A DNA stretch of 52,352 nt from assembly GCA_017552535.1 (NCBI GenBank), contig JAFZPV010000036.1, positions 1 to 52,352 on the forward strand. Direction: 5' to 3'. Under the pieces are notes generated by a model. The model made no database searches and was not told the origin of the DNA. It worked only from the letters and a program-made list of their open reading frames with translations. A program made the position numbers and the translations under genes. Positions 49,501 through 52,352 of this stretch are shown here, one piece after another. This DNA is from Clostridia bacterium (GTDB lineage: Bacteria; Bacillota; Clostridia; Christensenellales; Aristaeellaceae). Every line of letters begins with the position of its first letter. Positions within the stretch are counted from its first letter, which is position 1.

Positions 49501-49528
49501 ATTATAGCGCCAAAGCGCTTTCTGCCAA
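49501..49528 (-). promoter_or_regulatory. CotH operon promoter
   Basis: -35 TTGGCA (49528-49523), 16-base spacer, -10 TATAAT (49506-49501). Confidence 0.75.
49510..49523. promoter_or_regulatory. Candidate cre-like/LacI-type operator in the CotH promoter
   Basis: AAAGCGCTTT core inside the spacer, matching the CcpA-type cre consensus at about 11 of 14 positions. If bound it would block the promoter. Alternative: an unrelated palindrome. Confidence 0.45.
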
Positions 49529-49547
49529 GAGCCATTGCGTTAATTAT

Positions 49548-50864
49548 TCAGTTCAGCGGCAAAAAGTCGTAGCCTTCAGATCGGGCGTAGCTTTCGGCCC
49601 AGCTTCCTTCCGGCGCCAGTATGAGGGTGCCCGCCGGGAACGCACCCGGGGCGATATAGCATATGCCTGCGGGCAGGGCCGCCGCCCTGAGCCTCGGGCA
49701 GTACGCAAACACCGACGCGTCCAGATCGGTCACGCGGGAAGCGGAAAGGTCCGCGCAGGTGATGAGCGTTCCCGAAAACGCCTCTTCCCCCAGGGCCGAC
49801 AGAAGCGTGCCCGCCGTGAAGGTGTTCGGGCCGAACACCACCAGGCAGCCAAAGCCGTTTTCAAGCGCCCAGCGGTGGGCATAGCTTCCGGGAAAAGCCG
49901 CCAGCATCGCGCCGGAGGGGAAGGCGCCGTCCTCGATATCCGTTACGGTCGCGGGCAGGTACACGGTGCCGGGGAAGGGCAGAAGACCGAACGCGCCGGC
50001 CTGCACCCGCTCCACCTTGATGCCGTCTATGCTGGCTGGCACCGTCACCTGCGCGCTTTGGCCGGTGTAGCCGGTGATCACGCACGCGCCGTCCTCCACG
50101 CGGTACAAAAGCTCCTCCGGCGTGTACAGAGACCATACGGCGTACAGTGTGACGCTGCGGTTCTCCGTATAGCTGTCTCCGGGGGCGTAATCCGGCACGA
50201 TTGCGTCCGGGTCCGGACTCCATCCGGTAAAAACGTGCCCCGGCTGAACGGGCACCTGGCTGCTCAGGGTGAGGGGCACGCCTTCGATCTTGCTCTGGTT
50301 GCCCGGTACTCCGCTGCCGCCCTGGGCGCTGAAGTGCACCGCATAAGTCTCGTACGTGCCGCCGTACATGGTAAAATACCTGGTCACTGCGGTCCTGCCG
50401 CGCTTGATGCCTTTTTCGTAGCGGTTGGCGGGGATCTCGAAATACACGCAGAAATACCAGCCCGCGTCGTATGCACCCTGGGGCGTGTCCGGTACCTGGG
50501 ACAGGAAGGCGCCCACCTTCTTTTTGTTGTTCACCAGCTCGTATCCCAGGTATCCCAGCTGACCGTATATATCCTGCCAGGACTCAAAGCCGTTGCGCTC
50601 ACAGTAGTTGATCAGCGACTGCCTGCGGCTGTTCCACTGGCAGATGCCGTAGGCGTTTCCGCCGTCGCCGACGGCGTTCGGGCGGAAGTTGCTTTCGTAC
50701 TGGATGTTCGACATGATCCCGCAGGCTGCTGCCCGGTTGTAGCCAAGGGTTTCGGTGATGTATTCGTATACGATCTGCATGTTTTCGGCGGTGTCTGCCC
50801 GGGCGGAGAGCGCAGCAAAGCCAAGCGCCAACAGCGCCAGCGCGCAGACGACGGCTTTTTTCAT
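49548..50864 (-). CDS. Secreted phage-type lysozyme with InlB-like and leucine-rich repeats
   Basis: 438 residues. Signal peptide (about 1-25, MKKAVVCALALLALGFAAL). Phage-tail lysozyme domain (PF18013-like, about 28-150): YNRAAACGIMSNIQYESNF carries the likely catalytic Glu, NAYGICQWNSRRQSL follows. Next an InlB-B-repeat-like domain (about 195-265, HVFTGWSPD and TLYAVWS), then BspA-like leucine-rich repeats (about 275-430, AFGLLPFPGTVYLPATVTDIE). It should cleave peptidoglycan at the cell surface; the repeats may bind the wall. Start 50864 follows GAGGAGG; own promoter. Ends just before the CotH promoter. Confidence 0.93.
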   Translation of the reverse strand: MKKAVVCALALLALGFAALSARADTAENMQIVYEYITETLGYNRAAACGIMSNIQYESNFRPNAVGDGGNAYGICQWNSRRQSLINYCERNGFESWQDIYGQLGYLGYELVNNKKKVGAFLSQVPDTPQGAYDAGWYFCVYFEIPANRYEKGIKRGRTAVTRYFTMYGGTYETYAVHFSAQGGSGVPGNQSKIEGVPLTLSSQVPVQPGHVFTGWSPDPDAIVPDYAPGDSYTENRSVTLYAVWSLYTPEELLYRVEDGACVITGYTGQSAQVTVPASIDGIKVERVQAGAFGLLPFPGTVYLPATVTDIEDGAFPSGAMLAAFPGSYAHRWALENGFGCLVVFGPNTFTAGTLLSALGEEAFSGTLITCADLSASRVTDLDASVFAYCPRLRAAALPAGICYIAPGAFPAGTLILAPEGSWAESYARSEGYDFLPLN

Positions 50865-50899
50865 GCGCTCCTCCTCGTGATAAATACTTCTGCAATCAT

Positions 50900-50928
50900 A
50901 TGATAACATTTACAACAGGATTTGTCAA
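50900..50928 (-). promoter_or_regulatory. Promoter of the lysozyme gene
   Basis: -35 TTGACA (50928-50923), 17-base spacer, -10 TATCAT (50905-50900). Confidence 0.85.
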
Positions 50929-51030
50929 ATAAAGTGCGGTATCTGAAATATATATGAAATGTTCCGCTGCGATCAGTCCGGCAGGAATACAACGGACCGT
51001 GTTGCGCCTGATTTGCATGTTTCGGCATAA

Positions 51031-51053
51031 ATGCCTATTGACTTGGTAGGCAT
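51031..51053. promoter_or_regulatory. Operator-like inverted repeat over the UroD-like gene -35
   Basis: Perfect 7-bp arms ATGCCTA and TAGGCAT separated by 9 bases that hold the -35 hexamer. A repressor dimer here would block the promoter. Confidence 0.65.
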
Positions 51054-51066
51054 ATGATTATATAAT
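51038..51066 (+). promoter_or_regulatory. Promoter of the second UroD-like gene
   Basis: -35 TTGACT (51038-51043), 17-base spacer, -10 TATAAT (51061-51066). Confidence 0.85.
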
Positions 51067-51103
51067 GTGCATGTCAATTCACAAAGAAGACAGGGGTGGA
51101 ACC

Positions 51104-52120
51104 ATGAATTCAAAGCAGAGACTCAGCGCTTACCTGAAAGGTGAAAAAGTCGACCGCCGTCCAAGCCTCATCGTCATCGGCAGCGCCGTGTGCCGCTTTG
51201 CCAATGACGGCCGGGGCATGGACATCGAGACGTACTGCAAGGACTGGAAAAAGATGGCCCAGGCAGCCGCTGCTGCAGCCAGAGAATTCAAGCTGGATTT
51301 TATACAAATCGCATCCGACCTGCTGCGTGAGGCCGAAGGCTACGGCTCCCAGGTGACGTTCTACAAAGACAAGCTGCCCACGATGACCAGGGCGGCGCTC
51401 AGCGATATTTCGGAAGTGGACCGTCTGCGTCCGCTCAAGGCAAAGGATATACCGCGCCTGTACGATCTGGTAGAGGCAGCCCAGTGGGCTTTGTCCGATC
51501 CGGACGTGGACCCCATGGTGCTGGCGGTAGGCCCGATGACCGTAGCGGGCAACGTGCGCGGTGTGGAAGACCTGATGGTGGACATGCTGGACGAGCCTGA
51601 AGCCTGCGAAAAACTGCTCGATATCGTAAGCGACACCACGCTTGATTTCATCAGCTGCCTTGCGGAAAAAGGCGTGAAATACGTTTACGTCGCCGATCCG
51701 GTCGCTTCGCTCGTTTCGCCCGCGGTGTATGGAAAGTTTGTTTTCCCCGTACACAAAAAGATCTACGATCACATGAAAAAGCTTGGCATCACGGGCCGGC
51801 TGCACGTCTGCGGCAACACGTCCGGCATCATCAAGTATACCTCGGCGCTCGGCGCCGCGATCGTCGACGTCGATCATCTGGTGGACTTCCGCCAGGCGCT
51901 TGAGATCGCGGACGGCAAGTGCCTGCTCAACGGGAACATCGATCCTGTCGCCGACGTTTACACCTGTGACGCAGCGCATACCAGGCAGGCCATACTCGAT
52001 GCGGCTTCATCAGTCAGCAATGCCAGAGCGCTGTTCATGCCGGGCTGCGAGCTGCCCACGGATACGAAGGCAGAGAACATCCTGGCCATACACGAGGCGC
52101 TTGTGGAGATCGGAGGATAA
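51104..52120 (+). CDS. Uroporphyrinogen decarboxylase-like protein (MtaA/UroD superfamily)
   Basis: 338 residues, a UroD-type barrel closer in length to methylcobamide:CoM methyltransferases than to HemE. Elements: SKQRLSAYLKGEKVDRRP at the start, MVLAVGPMTVAGN (about 145), GRLHVCGNTSGII (about 230, His-x-Cys ligand) and LLNGNIDPVADV (about 275), then MPGCELPTDTKAENI. The His-x-Cys and late Cys suit zinc binding for methyl transfer to a thiol. Start 51104 follows AGGGGTGG; an earlier ATG lies inside the promoter. No corrinoid protein gene is nearby. Reaction unknown. Confidence 0.9.
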   Translation: MNSKQRLSAYLKGEKVDRRPSLIVIGSAVCRFANDGRGMDIETYCKDWKKMAQAAAAAAREFKLDFIQIASDLLREAEGYGSQVTFYKDKLPTMTRAALSDISEVDRLRPLKAKDIPRLYDLVEAAQWALSDPDVDPMVLAVGPMTVAGNVRGVEDLMVDMLDEPEACEKLLDIVSDTTLDFISCLAEKGVKYVYVADPVASLVSPAVYGKFVFPVHKKIYDHMKKLGITGRLHVCGNTSGIIKYTSALGAAIVDVDHLVDFRQALEIADGKCLLNGNIDPVADVYTCDAAHTRQAILDAASSVSNARALFMPGCELPTDTKAENILAIHEALVEIGG

Positions 52121-52211
52121 TTTTTCCGCCTGACCGTTTATCGGAGACGGATCGCGTCCATACAGGCAGAATAACAGAAGACGGCACAAAACAGCCGAAA
52201 GCCATAGCAAA

Positions 52212-52232
52212 AGGGGCTGTTGCACAGCCCCT
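52212..52232 (-). terminator. Hairpin terminator for a leftward transcript
   Basis: Arms AGGGGCTGT and ACAGCCCCT around TGC; TTTTGC follows on the leftward strand. It would end a gene lying beyond the window edge. Confidence 0.6.
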
Positions 52233-52233
52233 C

Positions 52234-52264
52234 GTTGGAAATGAAATAAGATTTCATTTCCAAC
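52234..52264. repeat. Perfect 14-bp inverted repeat
   Basis: GTTGGAAATGAAAT and its complement around AAG. It lies next to the terminator hairpin between a gene end on the right and the UroD-like gene. It could be a mobile-element end or RNA hairpin; no transposase is visible in the window. Confidence 0.6.
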
Positions 52265-52305
52265 GGTTTAGTTTTGGACACATTTGAACCGTTTTATCCG
52301 AAACG

Positions 52306-52352
52306 TCAATCATTCACCAGCTTGTGCAACAGGTTTTCAGTTTTTTCTGAAA
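52306..52352 (-). CDS. Possible C-terminal end of a leftward gene beyond the window
   Basis: In one leftward frame the window edge reads SEKTENLLHKLVND then TGA (52308-52306), followed by two hairpins, the second with a T-tract. That is what a gene end would look like, but 14 residues are too few to identify a product or to exclude chance. Confidence 0.3.
   Translation of the reverse strand, partial: SEKTENLLHKLVND

Noticed and set aside
1-52352. tRNA, rRNA, CRISPR array or prophage
   Set aside because: No cloverleaf-like block with conserved tRNA boxes, no rRNA sequence, no regularly spaced direct repeats and no set of phage structural genes were seen by eye.

Overview
The window looks like a chromosomal stretch from a GC-rich Clostridia-type Firmicute, perhaps a gut Christensenellales/Oscillospirales-like organism (inference from gene content, no marker phylogeny possible here). 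The support is strong GGAGG ribosome sites, sigma-A-like TTGACA/TATAAT promoters with 17-bp spacers, a glutamine synthetase III, a butyrate kinase, a VTC/DUF4956/CotH cluster, and a MITE-like element of the kind scattered through such genomes. About 44 genes were assigned. No tRNA, rRNA, CRISPR array, complete insertion sequence or prophage was recognised. Because the DNA is GC-rich, long open frames on the opposite strand of real genes are common and were discarded.

Layout. 1-2280: two tandem MgtE magnesium channels behind a promoter, a 21-bp palindrome and a leader with a 26-codon mini-ORF. 2428-5180: an orphan DUF4160 protein, an autoregulated MarR-type repressor with operators on both sides of its promoter, and a membrane protein with three C-terminal Cys-x-x-Cys repeats. 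5178-11198: acyltransferase, argH and argG (with an ARG box over the -10), and glutamine synthetase III. 11195-18330: a minus-strand run of ThuA protein, Gfo/Idh oxidoreductase, VanY-like peptidase, amidohydrolase, YhhN protein, GH127 beta-L-arabinofuranosidase and Lgt. 18438-23943: GNAT and HD proteins, pta-buk, a metallo-hydrolase and a UroD-like protein.

24048-39085: a DUF3592 membrane protein, then a minus-strand glycan cluster (25161-35450) holding a DUF4838 protein, SGNH hydrolase, beta-sandwich protein, macro-domain fusion, peroxiredoxin, S1 sulfatase, four-Asp-box sialidase-like protein and two barrel proteins, none with a visible signal peptide. Divergent from it is a three-gene operon: a LOR/SDH-type ornithine cyclodeaminase-like protein, a Gfo/Idh oxidoreductase and a secreted transglutaminase-fold protein that has lost its catalytic Cys and His.

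39134-52352: a YcxB-like protein, a gyrB-gyrA-like pair with a Dabb-domain protein, a 98-bp inverted-repeat element, the CotH - VTC polyphosphate polymerase - DUF4956 operon, a secreted phage-type lysozyme with InlB-like and leucine-rich repeats, and a second UroD-like gene behind an operator-like inverted repeat.

The strongest candidates for undescribed biology are the CotH/VTC/DUF4956 operon (a possible polyphosphate/protein-phosphorylation envelope system), the magnesium-transporter leader peptide, the macro-domain fusion inside a glycan operon, and the signal-less sulfatase/sialidase cluster.
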